NCBI GenBank assembly: GCA_016271365.2 | Contig: CM057458.1 | Span: 197,752,501-197,816,500 of the forward strand | Direction: 5' to 3' | DNA: 64,000 nt | Source: Neoceratodus forsteri | Taxonomy: Eukaryota > Chordata > Ceratodontiformes > Ceratodontidae | Shown here: one piece after another, positions 21,436 to 33,263 of the stretch | How positions within the stretch are numbered: position 1 is the stretch's first letter | Layout: each line of letters opens with the position of its first letter | Program-made: the position numbers and the translations under genes | The notes under the pieces: model-generated | Told to the model about the DNA's origin: nothing | Seen by the model: only the letters and a program-made list of their open reading frames with translations | Database searches by the model: none

Positions 21436-22802
21436 CCATTTTCTTCATGTAATTCTCTGTCTGCTCCCCAAACAGAGAATTGCCCACAACAGGAACATCC
21501 ATGACCTTAGACTGGGTATCCTGTGACAGGGTAGTACATCTGAGCCAAGCCATTCTGCAAAGTGCCACAGATGTAGCCATGACTCTTGATGACACATCAT
21601 TAGAGTCTACTGCGGCATGAAACTGCACCTTGGATGCCTCAATACCATCCGCAGCCACCTGTTCCAGCTCCCTGGCAAGCTGGTCAGGGACCTGTTTTGC
21701 TAGAGCCAGCACAGTATCCCATCCAGATTTCTGGTACCTAGCAGCATAAGCCATATAATTTGCCTGTCTGAGTCCCAAGGATGCTGCCATGTACTGTTTC
21801 TTTGCCATGGCATCATTCCTCCTGGAGTCCTTTTCAGAGGGATGTGAAGCTAGGGGAATATTTGCCTTGTCACAGGCTGCAGCCTGCACTACCCCCCACA
21901 TGGCTGCATTGTTGTGTGAGGAACTCCGTATCACAGCCTGATAATGTATACCTCTTGTCCATCCTTTTATCAACAGGAGGTATAGTGTGAGGAGTTTTTA
22001 GAATTTTTACTGTCTGTTTCCGAAAAGATTTATGCAAAGGAATAGACAGTCTCCTAGACTCTGGAATATCCATAATTTCTACATAATCAGGCTCCTCCTA
22101 GTCATCAACAGCTTCCTCAACAGGGAGCTGGAGAGTTTCAGCAACTTTTTTATAAAACATAAAATGAGAAGGGGACTCAAGAGAGCCTGGGAGGAGAAAC
22201 CTCTGAAGGTCTGTCTGGAGAGATGTCCGGTTCGATGGGCACATCCAGACTTTCAAATCCACATTCACTCTCCTCATAATCCTCTTCCCCCTCCTCCGGT
22301 TCATAAAAATTCTCAAAATCATAATCTTGAACTGGTGGAACCAGCCGAACCGAGCGCTTCCCTGATGGTGTCGGTTCGGTTGGGGGGAAGTGACTGGACA
22401 ATTTGAATTGCTTTAGCTATTTCCTCAGCGGTTGGAGAAGACTTTTGGCTCCAAACCAGCTGACTTTCTAATCCTTTTAGTTGGAACCGGCTCCTCAGAG
22501 CCGTCTCTTAATTGCCGGTATCGCCCTGGTCAGAGGCACTCCCTCGGATTCGGTTGGAACCGAACAGGCTCTCCATCCGGGTCAGTGGACTTTTTGGCCT
22601 CCCTTTCCCTGAGCCTACCAACTCTCTTTTCTATGGTGGCAGCAGGAAAATTGTTATAAATCTGGCAGTCTGCATTGAGGTGGTCAAACCCCAGACAATA
22701 AACACAGGTGGTGTGGGGGTCAGCCTTAGCAAAGGCTTCCCCACAGACACTACAGTGTTGAAACCCAGTGGGCCCGGTTTTCCTTTTGGGTTTCTCAGAC
22801 AT
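21206..22802 (-). pseudogene. Element C gag
   Basis: The start MSEKPKRKTGPTGFQHCSVC (22802) is intact and shows the whole Cys/His cluster: HCSVC, then HTTCVYCLGFDH and DCQIY. The acidic region follows near 22270-22320 (GEEDYEESE), then the core KKQYMAASLGLRQANY and CRMAWLRCTTL, ending PAKQAP at 21206. Frameshifts lie near 22000 and 22400-22530. Gag and RT ORFs overlap by about 230 bp in different frames. Confidence 0.87.
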
Positions 22803-23204
22803 AGTGCCAGCCTAACCAAACTTGCCCGTTTCTGGCAATCCGCCAAACAAGACTCCCTTATCGGTTCCCAACCGTGTAACGGGTCGTGGAAAAAAACGTA
22901 ATGAAATCCGTTTTTTTTTTAGAACCGATAAGAACCGGGAACCGCACTCTAAATAAGGACTAGTAAATTTTAAAAATAACCTGATAGGTTCAAACCGAAC
23001 CGATAATTGTTTACAAGTTCCACACAGAATAATATAAATGTAAGCCTATCTATTACTTACAATACCACGGACAGAGCTTGAACCGACTGGTTGCGGTTTA
23101 ATTTCGGTCAAAAAACCGATAAAATAATACTTTTAACTGACAAAATGAACCGAGCAGAAGGAGAAATCTCCGGAGCGACTGTTCAGTTAGGCGGAGTAAA
23201 GAAT

Positions 23205-23352
23205 CTGACAGTTTGTGTTTGAAGAACAACAGACAGAGTTTCCAACCGAGCTCGTGCTCAGAGTTCCATGCCTGGCATGGAAAGTTAACTCTTCCACCTC
23301 CGGAGCAGTTCGAAGGTTGGGACTCACTGCAATTGTCATAATATAGCAAGAC
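23205..23352 (-). repeat. Element C 5' ITR
   Basis: Inverted partner of 17732-17880. It carries the palindrome at 23264-23282. The AACCG-rich leader lies inward of it (22860-23120). Confidence 0.9.
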
Positions 23353-23369
23353 TTCATGTTATTTGAAAC

Positions 23370-24900
23370 AAAGATTCTTCAGAAAAATTTGTTTCAGGCA
23401 TTATGATTTCAAACAACCTAGCAACCTCTACACCGTCAAACAGTTCTCTGGTTCGAGACAGAGTGTGTAAGAGACTGTCCTTGGAACTGAATTTTGAGAG
23501 TGAGTTGTTCAGGTATGGGAAGACATACAGGCCTTCCCTGCAAAGGGTTGCTGCCATCACTGCCAAGCACTTAGTAAAGACCCTTGACGAAGAAGACAAG
23601 TAAAACGGCAATACTTTGAACTGATAAAGCCCCCTCCAGCACGAAGCAGAGATACAGTCTGTGAACTTTCCTGATTTTATTTTTGACTTTCTGTATTTTT
23701 GTGCCTTACTGCCCCTTCTCTCCACTCCCTCAGACTGCCCCATACACAAACCTCATCGTCGGAGTCTGCCCCTAGAGTACATGGCTCCACTTCTTGACCT
23801 TTGATGCCTGGTTTGACCCCTTGGTGTGGGTGAGGAGGAAATCCCCAATTAACCTCTCCAACAACTGTGCTGAAGTGGACCTGCACAACGGAGTCTGCCC
23901 CGACGAACCGAGGTTGTGCAGCAAGGAGTTGTCACCTAGGAGAGACAGGGGGTTGTTTCCTTTGTTCAACCCCAGCCATCAGCATGCAATGAGGGCCAAT
24001 GAGTGAGGAGACGTGCCTCCTGCTCCACCCCTCTGCCGACGTCTGCCCCGTCCCCATACTGCTGCCTCTCAATACTGCACCTTCCACCCGAGCACACCCA
24101 GGTGGCGGTATCGTGGCGGGAGCTTGCAGGTAGCCCCCCAGACAAGGAGAGCAGCCGTTGGGTGCTCTATCCTTCTCTCCAGCGATCCGTGCTCGTTCCC
24201 GAACACAGGTCACCAGCGTGGTATGCTTTCCTGATTTTGATATGAAGATTAACATCCTTCATATTAAGGAAACACAATCGCTCTCCTTGTTGTAGAAGGA
24301 TGATTAGGGCCTGCAGGGAGACCATGTAAAACTTCTTGTACTTGATGTAGCATCGAGACCTCTCAGATCTAACACAGGCCTCAGATCTCATGTCCATTTG
24401 GGAACCAAGCATCTAGAACAGAACCCCATATTTATTTAATGAGAAGGAATGGGTTCTATGGCACTTTTTTATATCAAATATTGTATTTTCTCTTTCAGCA
24501 GGGTAAGTGATATGGAGGGTAACTGGAAGGAGTGGAGGATGCACTGGAGGAGTTTGTAAAGTCTCCACAGCATGCCCCCTTGCCACTATCTCTTGGGCCC
24601 ATTCATTCGTAGTGATCTCTCTCCATTTTGAAAGATGAAGGGAGATACGACCCCCTCCAGCACTACTAGAGGTAAGAGTGGCGGTGGGGCAAGAGGAGTA
24701 GAGTTAGGTAGGACCAGTGGAGGCAGAACCACTGACTTAATGGCCTCTGGAGCTTCCGAATGGGCACCTGGAGGAAGTGATCCAGGCAAAGCACCACTAC
24801 CCGCTCCCTAAGCTTGTTGATGGTAGGTGGGCCAGCAACTTCTGGCAGCTGGTAAACAAAAAGACCCTCTACCACGACCCCTACCAGGTGCAGAAAATAG
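23370..24900 (-). pseudogene. Element F reverse transcriptase fragment
   Basis: Motifs appear in order from right to left: KYKKFYMVSLQAL and NMKDVNLHIKI (24240-24330), then YQFKVLPF, SRVFTKCLAV and VFPYLNNSL (23520-23640). The catalytic YLDD is replaced by YLNN, so the enzyme is dead. The RT is split by the insertion at 23679-24238. It stops around the IIMPETNFSEESL segment at the junction with C. Confidence 0.8.
23679..24238 (-). mobile_element. 560-bp retroposed insertion with 13-bp target duplication
   Basis: CTTTCCTGATTTT stands at 23666-23678 and again at 24226-24238. Removing one copy and the DNA between restores the F RT (HIKIRK continuing into VHRLYLCF). On the minus strand the insert ends in an A-rich stretch with an AATAAA-like string, as expected of LINE-mobilised RNA. 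The content is GC-rich and contains broken frames (for example 23932-24255 and 23772-23969) of unknown origin. It could be a processed pseudogene or an unknown SINE. Confidence 0.75.
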
Positions 24901-24914
24901 GGATTTTACAGACC

Positions 24915-25310
24915 TTAATGTCCCTTTAGAGGACTGAAGACCCCGCAGGGTCTCCTCAACATCACAGCCACATAGTTTCTTGCCTTTAAAACTGCTTGCT
25001 GAACATAAGTAGCAAAGCCAGCAACTCTTAGCCAGGAATAACGTCTCATATGGATGCCTGAGGTGGCTGCCTTGGCGGAGGCATCAGAGATATACACCGA
25101 GCAAAGTAAATGTTTACCAACCTCAGTACCAGAATTCAAGGTTTTAAGCAATTCAGTTTTGGTATACGCATCTGGCAAAGCCTGGGCTGCAGCCGTGGCA
25201 TTTTTCCACAGGCTATTCCGGTATTTAATCATATGGGCTACATGCCTGATAGTTAGCAATTCTAAAGCTCTGAAAGGCAGAAGCATATGTCCTCCTGCCC
25301 ATGACATTCA
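24915..25310 (-). pseudogene. Element F gag, C-terminal part
   Basis: It reads LLNVMGRRTYASAFQSFRIAN across the edge of E, then HMIKYRNSLWKNA, SDASAKAATSGIHM and RRYSWLRVAGFATYVQQAV, the A-type gag core. Linker and basic C-terminus follow to about 24600. It joins the part at 30962-32220 in frame when E is removed. Confidence 0.82.
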
Positions 25311-25335
25311 GAAGCCTGGATTCAAACAACATGAA

Positions 25336-25483
25336 GTCTTGCTATATTATGACATATGCAGTGAGTCCCAACCTTCGAACTGCTCCGGAGGTGAAAGAGT
25401 TAACTTTCCATGCCAGGCATGGAACGCTGAGCTCAAGCTCGGTTGAAAACTCTGTCTGTTGTTCTTCAAACTCAAACCGTCAG
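25336..25483 (+). repeat. Element E 5' ITR
   Basis: It matches the reverse complement of 30769-30916. The palindrome TTCCATGCC-A-GGCATGGAA is at 25406-25424. The leader to 25868 is rich in CGGTT. Confidence 0.9.
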
Positions 25484-25868
25484 ATTCTTTACTCTGCCTC
25501 ACTGAACAGTCGCTCTGGAGAGTCCTCCTTCTGCTCGGTTCATTTTGTCGGTTAAAGTATTATTTTCTCATTTTTTTGACCGAATTTAAACTGCAACCGG
25601 TCGGTTCAAGTTCTGTCTGTGGTATTTGTGAGTACTAGATAGGTTTACATTATTTCTCGTCTGTGTGGAACTTGTAAACTGTTTATTGGTTCGCTTTTGA
25701 ACTATTTTATTCTATCATTTAGAGTGTGGTTACTGGTTCTTATCGGTTCTAAAAAAAAACCGAATTTCTTACGTTTTTTTCCAGGACCCGTGACACGGTT
25801 GGGAACAGATAAGAGGGTCTTGCTTGGCGGATTGCCATAAAAGCGCAAGTTTGGTTAGGACTGGCACT

Positions 25869-27452
25869 ATGTCTGAGAAACCCAAAAGAAAAACCGGGCC
25901 CACTGGGTTCAACACTGCAGTGTGGGGGGAAGCCTTTGCCAAGGCTGACCCCACACCACCTGTTTATTGTCTGGGTTTGACCACCTCCATGCAGACTGCA
26001 GATTTGTAAACATTTTCCTGCAGCTACCCTGGAAAAGAGAGTTGGTAGGCTCAGGAAAGGGAGGCCAAGAAGTCCACTGACCCGGATGGCCAGCCTGGTT
26101 TGGTTCCAACGAACCAGAGGAGTGCCCTCTGACCAGGCGAGACTTCCGGGCAAAGGAGAGCCGACTCTGAGGGGTCGGTTCCAGCAAAAAGGACTAGAAA
26201 ATCAGCTGGTGTGGAGCCAAAACTTTCCTCTCCAACCGCTGAAGAGATAGCCAAAGCGATTCAAATTGTCCAGTCGCTTTCTCCGGTTCCGACCAAACCG
26301 GTGCCATCAGGTAAGCGCCCGGTTCGGCCGGTTCCACCAATTCAAGACTATGATTTACAGGAATATTATGAACCGGAGGAGGGGGAAAAGGAGTATGAGG
26401 AGAGTGAATGTGGATTTGAAAGTCTGGATGTGCCCATCGACCCGGACATCTCCCCAGACAGACCTTCAGGAGTGTCCCCTCCTAGGCTTTCTGAGTTCCG
26501 TTCTCATTTTATTTTCTATAAAAAAGTGGCTGAAACCCTCCAGCTCCCTATGGAGGAAGCTGTGGATGATCAAGAGGAGCCTGACTATGTGGAAATGATG
26601 GACATCCCAGAGTCTAGGAGACTGTCTATTCCCTTGCATAAATCTTTTGGGAAACAGACTTTTAAAATTCTAAAAACTCCTCACACTATACCTCCTGTGG
26701 ATTAGAGAATGGACAAGAGGTACACATTGTCAGGCTCTGATACGGAGTTCCTTACACAACAATGCAGCCATGCTGGGGTAGTGCAGGCTGCAGCCTGTGA
26801 CAAGGCAAATATCCCCTTGGCCTCACACCCCCCAGACAAGGACTCCAGGAAGATTGATGCCATGGCAAAGAAACAGTACATGGCAGCATCATTGGGACTC
26901 AGACAGGCAAATTATATGGCTTATGTTGCTAGATATCAGAAATCCAGATGGGATACTGTGCTGGCTCTTGCAAAATAGGTCCCTGGCCAGCTTGCCAAGG
27001 AGATGGAGCAGGTGGCTGCTGATGGTATTGAGGCATCCAAGGTGCAATTCCATGCTGCAGTGGACTCAAATGATGTGTCATCAAGAGTCATGGCTACATC
27101 TGTGGCTCTTCGTAGGATGGCTTGGCTCAGATGTACTAGCCTGTCACAGGATACCCAGACTAAGGCCATGGATTTTCCTGTTGTGGGTAATTCTCTGTTT
27201 GGGGAGCAGACAGAGAATTACATGAAGAAAATGGATGAGTACAGGACCACCTATAGGAGTGCACAGGCCAAAGAAAGGCCACTCCTCAAAGGCATTCCCA
27301 GGGGCAGGCCTTTTTATAGGCCTTTTTACCAAGCCCAGGCCTCCTCTTCTGCTTTTGCCCAGAGGGGGTTCTTTAGAGGGAGAGGCAGACGGGGTACAGA
27401 CAGGCCTGCTTCCACCCCTCAGCCCAATGCCCCTGCCAAGCAGGCACCCTGA
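25869..27452 (+). pseudogene. Element E gag
   Basis: The start is ATG at 25869 (MSEKPKRKTGP). A one-base loss at about 25910 disrupts the Cys/His cluster. The frame 26211-26705 has the acidic region (EYYEPEEGEKEYEESE) and PDRPSGVSPPRLSE, then a stop near 26703. The core at 26709-27225 (KKQYMAASLGLRQANY, RRMAWLRCTSL) includes an in-frame TAG near 26976. It ends PAKQAP at 27452. Its RT ORF begins inside it at about 27235. Confidence 0.87.
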
Positions 27453-29350
27453 TGGGGTTGCCAAGGCCGGTTCTCAACTACCTGTAGGGGGCAGGCTGGC
27501 TTACTTTGTCCAGGACTGGGAGTCTCTGAAATCAGACAAGTGGGTCCTGGAAGTAGTAAGCTAGGGACTGGTTCTCAGCTTCAAAAAGTTTCCAAAGATG
27601 AGAACCAGATCTTTTCCACCTGCAAATCCTCCAGAGGCACTTGCCCTAGAGGCAGAGGTCTCTTCCCTCCTGGCTCTCAGAGCTGTGGAAAGGGTTCCAC
27701 CCCTACAACAGGGCAAAGGGTTGTACTCCAGGTACTTCCTTACCCCGAAAAAGACAGGAGAATGGCGGCCCATCCTGGATCTCAGATACTTAAACAAGCA
27801 CCTTTTAAAACCAAAATTCAAAATGGTGACTCTGGGAATTATTCTACCCTCTTTAAGGCCAGGGGACTGGCTAGCGTCCCTGGACCTCAATGATGCCTAC
27901 TTCCATATTCTCATCAGAAGCTCCCATCGAAAGTACCTCAGGTTCGAGCTGCCCTCAGGCCATTACCAGTTCAGAGCAATGCCCTTTGGCCTCAACTCTG
28001 CTCCAAGGGTATTCACAAAATGCCTGTCAGTAGCAGTTGCTTCCTTAAGAAGGCAAAAAATTGCCATCTTCCCTTACCTGGACGACTGGCTCATAGTAGG
28101 CCAATCCCCAGACCAAGTCAAGTTACACCTACAGATAACTCAGCAACTGCGCACCTCTCTAGGTTTCCTTCTGAATCTTTCAAAGTCAGTTCTAGAGCCT
28201 GTTCAGCTCCTCACCTTCATAGGCGCAGAACTGAACACAGAGAAAGCCACAGCCTTCCTCCCTTTGGACAGGGCAAGGACCCTGGTCTCTCTGGCCTCCT
28301 CATTCACCCTGCAGGTGTCTCGACCAGCAAGGCATTTTCTACAGTTCCTGGGGCACATGGCTGCTTCTACAGCAGTGGTGCAGGGAGCAAGATTTCAGAT
28401 GAGGGACATTCAGTTCCATTTGAGAGCCTTTTGGTCTCAAAGGAAAGACCCTCTAACCAAATTGATCCCAGTGACTCGAACTCTGATCCAGGCCCTACAA
28501 TGGTGGAAGGATCAGAGCAATCTCAGACAAGGGGTTCCTTTTGTCACTCAGTCTCACTCCTTAATCCTTACTACAGATGCATCCTCTTGGGATGGGGAGC
28601 TCACATGGGCGACCTCACTACCCAGGGGTTGTGGTCCACTCAGGAATCTCTGCTTCACATCATTCTGTTGGAACTCAGAGCAGTTTTTCTAGCACTTTAA
28701 GCTTTTTCCAAATCTGTTCAGAACAAAGTTGTACAGGTCAGAACAGACAACACCACCACAATGTGGTACATCAACAAGCAAGGGGCACTCGGTCTACGGC
28801 CTTGTGCACCGAAGCAATGAAGTTGTGGTCTCTGGCTTACTCCCTGAACACCTCCCTTACGGCAGTTCACCTCCCAGGCAAGGACAATGTCCTGGCAGAT
28901 GCTCTCAGCAGGATTTCCCAGGGCCATCATGAATGGTCTCTGGACCCCCTGGTCCTGGAGGTGGTATTTGCCAGATGGGGCATCCCACAGATAGATCTTT
29001 TTGCAGCCCGAGACAATCACCAACTTCCCCTTTTTTGCTGCAGGCCCCCAGTGTTGGGCTCAGTCCCTCTGGATGCCTTAGTCCTCAATTGGGAAGGGAA
29101 GTTTCTCTATGCTTTTCCCCTTCCTCTGCTGTTCAAAGCGCTAGTCAAAATCAGATCTCAACCCTGCAAGATGATCCTGATTGCTCCAGATTGGCCCAGA
29201 CAACCCTGGTATCCACTCCCGCTGTCCTTAGCAGTCCATCTTCCCCTCTGTCTTCCCAGGAATCACAACCTGTTAACCTGTGCTCAGGGGAGGGTTTGGT
29301 ACCCGAACCTCCAATCTCTCAATCTCAAGGCCTGGCTCTTGAAGAGTTAA
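27235..29350 (+). pseudogene. Element E RT/RNase H
   Basis: The frame 27598-28692 is a long RT piece: LDLRYLNKHLLKPKFKM, SLDLNDAYFHILI (Lys to Asn in the usual LKDAY), MPFGLNSAPRVFTKCL and an intact IFPYLDDWLIVGQ. RNase H starts LTTDASS and is frameshifted near 28590. It continues at 28700-29350 (GKDNVLADALSR; IDLFAARDNHQL; YAFPL...), ending LNLKAWLLKS. A stop lies at about 27563 in the N-terminal part. RT is the best-kept domain of this copy. Confidence 0.9.
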
Positions 29351-30345
29351 GAGTTTGCTGATTTACACCTCTCCCAAGGTGTAATGGATATCCTGAAGGC
29401 TTCTAGAAAACCTTCTACCAGGGCCACTTATAATTCCAAATGGAAGAGATTTTCCATATGGTGCTCTGGAAAACATATTTCCCCAGAATTTGCTGAGTTA
29501 CCCACAGTCCTGGATTACATGGTCCATCTAAATACCTTGGGGCTGAGACCAGCTACCTAAAGTGCATCTGGCAGCTGTGTCTGCCTTTATTTCAACAGGT
29601 AAGCCCTCTTCTCTTTCAGCTCACCCTGTATTCTCCAAGTTTTTCAAGGGATTGCTTCACACCAACCCTCCATTCAGGGACCCTGCCCCTGCTTGGAACC
29701 TTAATGTTTGCATTGCTCAGCTTATGCAACCCCCTTTTGAGCCTTTGTCTTCAGCAGAGCTTAAGTACTTGACTTGGAAAACTGTGTTTCTGGTAGCCAT
29801 CACTTCTGCCAGACGTACAAGTGAATTACAAGCTTTGTCAGTGGAGCCTGATTTTATCTCCTTTCATAGAGATAAGGTGGTCCTCAGGACTAGCAGGAAG
29901 TTATTGCCTAAGGTGGTTTCAGATTTCCACCTTAATCAATCTATGTCTCTTCCTGTGTACTTCACTGACCATTCCTCTGGAGAGAGGAGGCTGCACAGTT
30001 TAGATGTCAAAAGAGCCCTTAGCTACTACATAGAGCGTACCAAGGGTCACAGGTTTGACTCCCTCCAACTATTCCTCACTTATGGCGAGGTTGGTAAGGG
30101 GAAACCTGCCACTAAGAGATCCATTGCCAGGTGGATTGTCTCTTGTATCCAATTTTGTTATGAAAAACTGGGTAAGGTTCCTCCCTCAGGCCTGAGGGCT
30201 CACTCTACCAGAGGTACAGCTGCTTCCCTGGCTGCTGCCAGGGACATCCCTATTCTAGAGATATGTCAAGCAGCTACCTGGAAAACAGTTCATACTTTTA
30301 CCAAGCATTACTCCTGGATATCAGGCTAGGAGTGATGCCGGTTTA
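29350..30345 (+). pseudogene. Element E tyrosine recombinase
   Basis: The core-binding part (SRKPSTRATYNSKWKRFSIW) is near 29400-29460. The frame 29562-30329 contains ARRTSELQAL (the Ile of RRIS changed to Thr), FHRDKVVLRTS, RAHSTRGTAA, AATWKTVHTF and TKHYS with the catalytic Tyr. A one-base deletion directly after KHYS replaces the last 25 residues. A second frameshift lies near 29560. Confidence 0.9.
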
Positions 30346-30413
30346 ACGCAACTGTGTGAGCCCTATTCCCAAGTAGGTTCGCCCCTCCTCCATGGAGGTA
30401 CTGCTTTGTAGTC

Positions 30414-30512
30414 TGCATATGTCATAATATAGCAAGACTTCATGTTGTTTGAAGAAAAATTACTCACCTTAGTAATGTTGTTTCTTCTATTGGAGTCTTG
30501 CTATATTATGAC
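30414..30512. repeat. Element E internal complementary region
   Basis: Copies of the two outer ends meet at GAA (30451-30453), the complement of TTC. The left half equals the start of E in reverse complement and the right half equals the end of E. Confidence 0.9.
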
Positions 30513-30768
30513 CTCCCCGCCTGCCTCTCTGAACCTCTGTTTTGGGATGTGGGTGGGCAGTGCAGTGTTGCACTAGTAGGTGCCCACCTTGTTGTTTTCA
30601 CCCTCCTTTTTTTTGGGTGGCTTGGTGTTGTGTTTTTCATTTTTTGGGTCTCCTGACTTGTGTCTTTGTTTTGGGACCAAAAAATGTGTTATTATGTTTA
30701 GTAGCCAGTTGGCTAGTGTAGGTTTACAGCTTCCACACAGGACCTCAGTGAGTTTAGCTCATAAAGAT

Positions 30769-30916
30769 CTGACGGTTTGAGTTTGAAGAACAACAGACAG
30801 AGTTTTCAACCGAGCTCGAGCTCAGTGTTCCATGCCTGGCATGGAAAGTTAACTCTTTCACCTCCAGAGCAGTTCGAAGGTTGGGACTCACTGCATATGT
30901 CATAAAATAGCAAGAC
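30769..30916 (-). repeat. Element E 3' ITR
   Basis: Inverted partner of 25336-25483. It includes the GAGCTCGAGCTC palindrome and TTCCATGCC/GGCATGGAA. Confidence 0.9.
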
Positions 30917-30961
30917 TCCAATAGAAGAAACAACATTATTAAGGTGAGTAATTTTTTCTTC

Positions 30962-32410
30962 TTTGTCAGGGGATAAAGAACTTAAATGTTTGGGTGCCTC
31001 AGATCTATCAAGAGCAGCCATGATCACCAGAGTCTGTCTCTGGTTGGGTGGCCTAATAAGGCTTAGCAGCAGACAAGGGGTATTGCTTATCAGCCTTGTG
31101 GGGGCACAGCTGGAACAGTATTAGGCCTGTGCCAGGCAGCAAATGTAGTATCCTTCAAGGCAGGATAAACTGGGGGGAAATATGATGGATGGAGAACAAA
31201 GAACTTCCAAGAATTCAATTTTTTTCTTGGTGGAATCCTCGTCCTCCACAACAAACCCAAATTCAGTTTATAATTGTTGCTTTAGAGACTGAAAAGTAGG
31301 GTCCCTCTGGTGGAGACCAGGGTGTATATACAGTGAAATCTTCACTGCAAGATGACACTGCAGAACTAGAATGTGCATTATATGGTTCTTTCCCATACTC
31401 CTCTTCCACCACGAAGTCTGGATTATATTCCATTTCAGGCTGTTGACGATGGAAGCAGAAGGCTGTGCCGGTGACACTGGTGGCAGTTGTGAAGGAGGAA
31501 TCTGCAGTGAACTTGTAGCAGAGGTCGATGGGACCTGTGAAGAAAAGCTGCTCATTGATGGTAAGACAGCATCAGCAGAAGACCTGGGAAAAGTCGTCAT
31601 AGAATTTCAGGAAGCAACGCCAGCACTGCTTGCGAACTGTGATTGCTGGGGTTGATGATGGGAGGAGACTCCTCGATGACAGCAACACACCTTCCGTAGT
31701 AGGTATGGTAGCACCTAAGCCAAACCCCGACCTGGGTTTGCAGCTGTTGCTGGAGCTGACAGTGACTTAGAAAGGTTATGTGGAGGCCTCAACAGCGACT
31801 GGGAACTTGCACGAGAAGTCTTTTTTTTTTCCTTCTGCTTGTGGGTTGATGAGGACTGGACTTTACTGCGGTCCTCAGATGTCAATGACCAGCACTAGTC
31901 AAGGGAGTGGGCAATGCTGACTTCTGACCTTGGTCTGATTTCTCCATGGTGGCTGCTAAAGTCTTCTCAAGAATAAACTTTCCTAGCGCCTTTCTTCAAA
32001 TGTCACCTAGCAGCTTGATTACAGCCCTGGCAAATCTTGCAGGACTGAATGCTGTGTGAAGGGCCTAGGCAGAAAATGTACAGCTTGTGGGTGTTGTTCT
32101 GAAAAATCTACTCTCTGCACTTGCAGTACCGGAACAGCACTGAAGGCTGCGGTGGCATACAGAAGCAAGAGAAAAACTATAAAATAACAAGCGACAATGG
32201 CTAAGTAGTCGATGTTCATTCCATAGTAGGTCAGACAATGAGCAACAGCAGGAAAAGAAACGAGAAGCGATAGGGCCGCCCACACTTATATATACGCTGA
32301 TACTCACCATCACTGGGGGCAGCCTCAGCTAGCAAAAGTTTCCCTTTGGGCCCAGCGCCTGACGGTTGTAGTTCCAAAGCTGTGGCCTAAGGGAAGAGAT
32401 ATCCTCAAAG
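30962..32410 (-). mobile_element. DIRS element F, 5' part with gag N-terminus and 5' ITR
   Basis: Gag reads from about 32220 leftwards: CKC, then FCLGPSHSIQSCKICQ (Cys/His cluster, with a stop inside), a Ser/Pro/Gln-rich linker (31268-31600), and VIMAALDRSEAPKHLSSLS PDKE at 30965-31030, where E interrupts it. The 5' ITR lies at about 32280-32410: its CAGCTAGC block followed by CGCCTGACGG matches the ITR of G1. Confidence 0.8.
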
Positions 32411-33263
32411 ATGATACAAGGTTTCTTGAACAGAAAAGTAAGACTAGAAGAAGAGAAGAGCGATTCCCAGTGGCAAGACATTTTAGGGAAATGGACATTC
32501 AATACAGAGTCTTGAGTTTTTTTTTGGTTTGGAACTTGTGCCCCCATTATGAAAAAAGAGCGAGGGGAAAAAAAAAACACTGCTGTATAAAGAGGCATAC
32601 TGGATCAACAGATATAGAACCACACAAAGTAAGTACGAGATAAATTAAAAAAAAGGACCGACTTCCAACAATATGATTAAATGACAAATACGATTTTACA
32701 GTCCAGAATTTATATGGATTTTTAAGCTTGACACTTATCACATAATAAGATGTGTCCATTTTTATTATTCTTTTTAGCTATTCATCTGATGTTTCAGTGT
32801 GACCCATGTTAGGAGACATCCTGTGTTTACGTTTCCACTGTAGTATGTGACAGACTCAGTTAAGTATTTCCTGCTACAATTTTTTGTTATAAACATGAGA
32901 TCCCATGAGTTTCGTGGTCTTTGTTTTGTTTCCCCAGTCTACTCTCTCTAATAAATTTCCCCTAATTTGTTTTGTTCCCTTATGTCTCTGTAAGTGGATT
33001 GTTTAACCACTTCTCTATTTGTACCCTCTCTTTACGTATTTATATTACCCAACCCCCCCAAAAAAATTAGCCTTTAGATACTGAATTACTATTCGGAGGG
33101 TGTACAATACCTTACGAACAAGGATTTTCCTTAACGTGTGATACAAGGTACCACCTATTAGTCTGATTGTAAGTTGAGCGATGGATGGTGTTTAAAAAAT
33201 GAAGGTCTTTTAAAATAGGAGAATAGAGATAAGTATGTATCCCTTAAAGGGACATTATACTAC
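32411..33263. other. AT-rich spacer, nothing recognised
   Basis: Low-complexity AT-rich DNA with T-runs (32518-32526) and A-runs. No coding motif or repeat family could be named. Confidence 0.5.

Larger units (their letters stand above)
17693..23364 (-). mobile_element. DIRS element C (B-type)
   Basis: A full-length minus-strand B-type copy of 5.67 kb with both ITRs, an ICR, gag, RT/RNase H and YR. GAA (complement of TTC) stands at both edges (17690-17692 and 23365-23367). The sequence right of C is the RT of element F. The sequence left of it is not DIRS, so the two flanks do not continue each other. Confidence 0.92.
23365..25320 (-). mobile_element. DIRS element F, 3' part (A-type), truncated
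   Basis: This part holds RT fragments and the C-terminal half of gag. It ends abruptly at the edge of C: no RNase H, YR, ICR or 3' ITR is present to the left. On the right it is interrupted by element E at 25321, and it resumes at 30962. Confidence 0.82.
25324..30958 (+). mobile_element. DIRS element E (B-type), nested in gag of F
   Basis: A full-length 5635-bp copy, the only near-complete DIRS here on the plus strand. It is flanked by TTC on both sides (25321-25323 and 30959-30961). The order is 5' ITR, gag, RT/RNase H, YR, ICR, 3' ITR. Joining the F flanks through one TTC gives PDKESRLL in frame, so the empty site is exact. Confidence 0.95.

Noticed and set aside
24003..24245. Plus-strand frames in the 560-bp insertion
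   Set aside because: The A-rich end and the target duplications show that the insert was made from the other strand. These frames are shadows.
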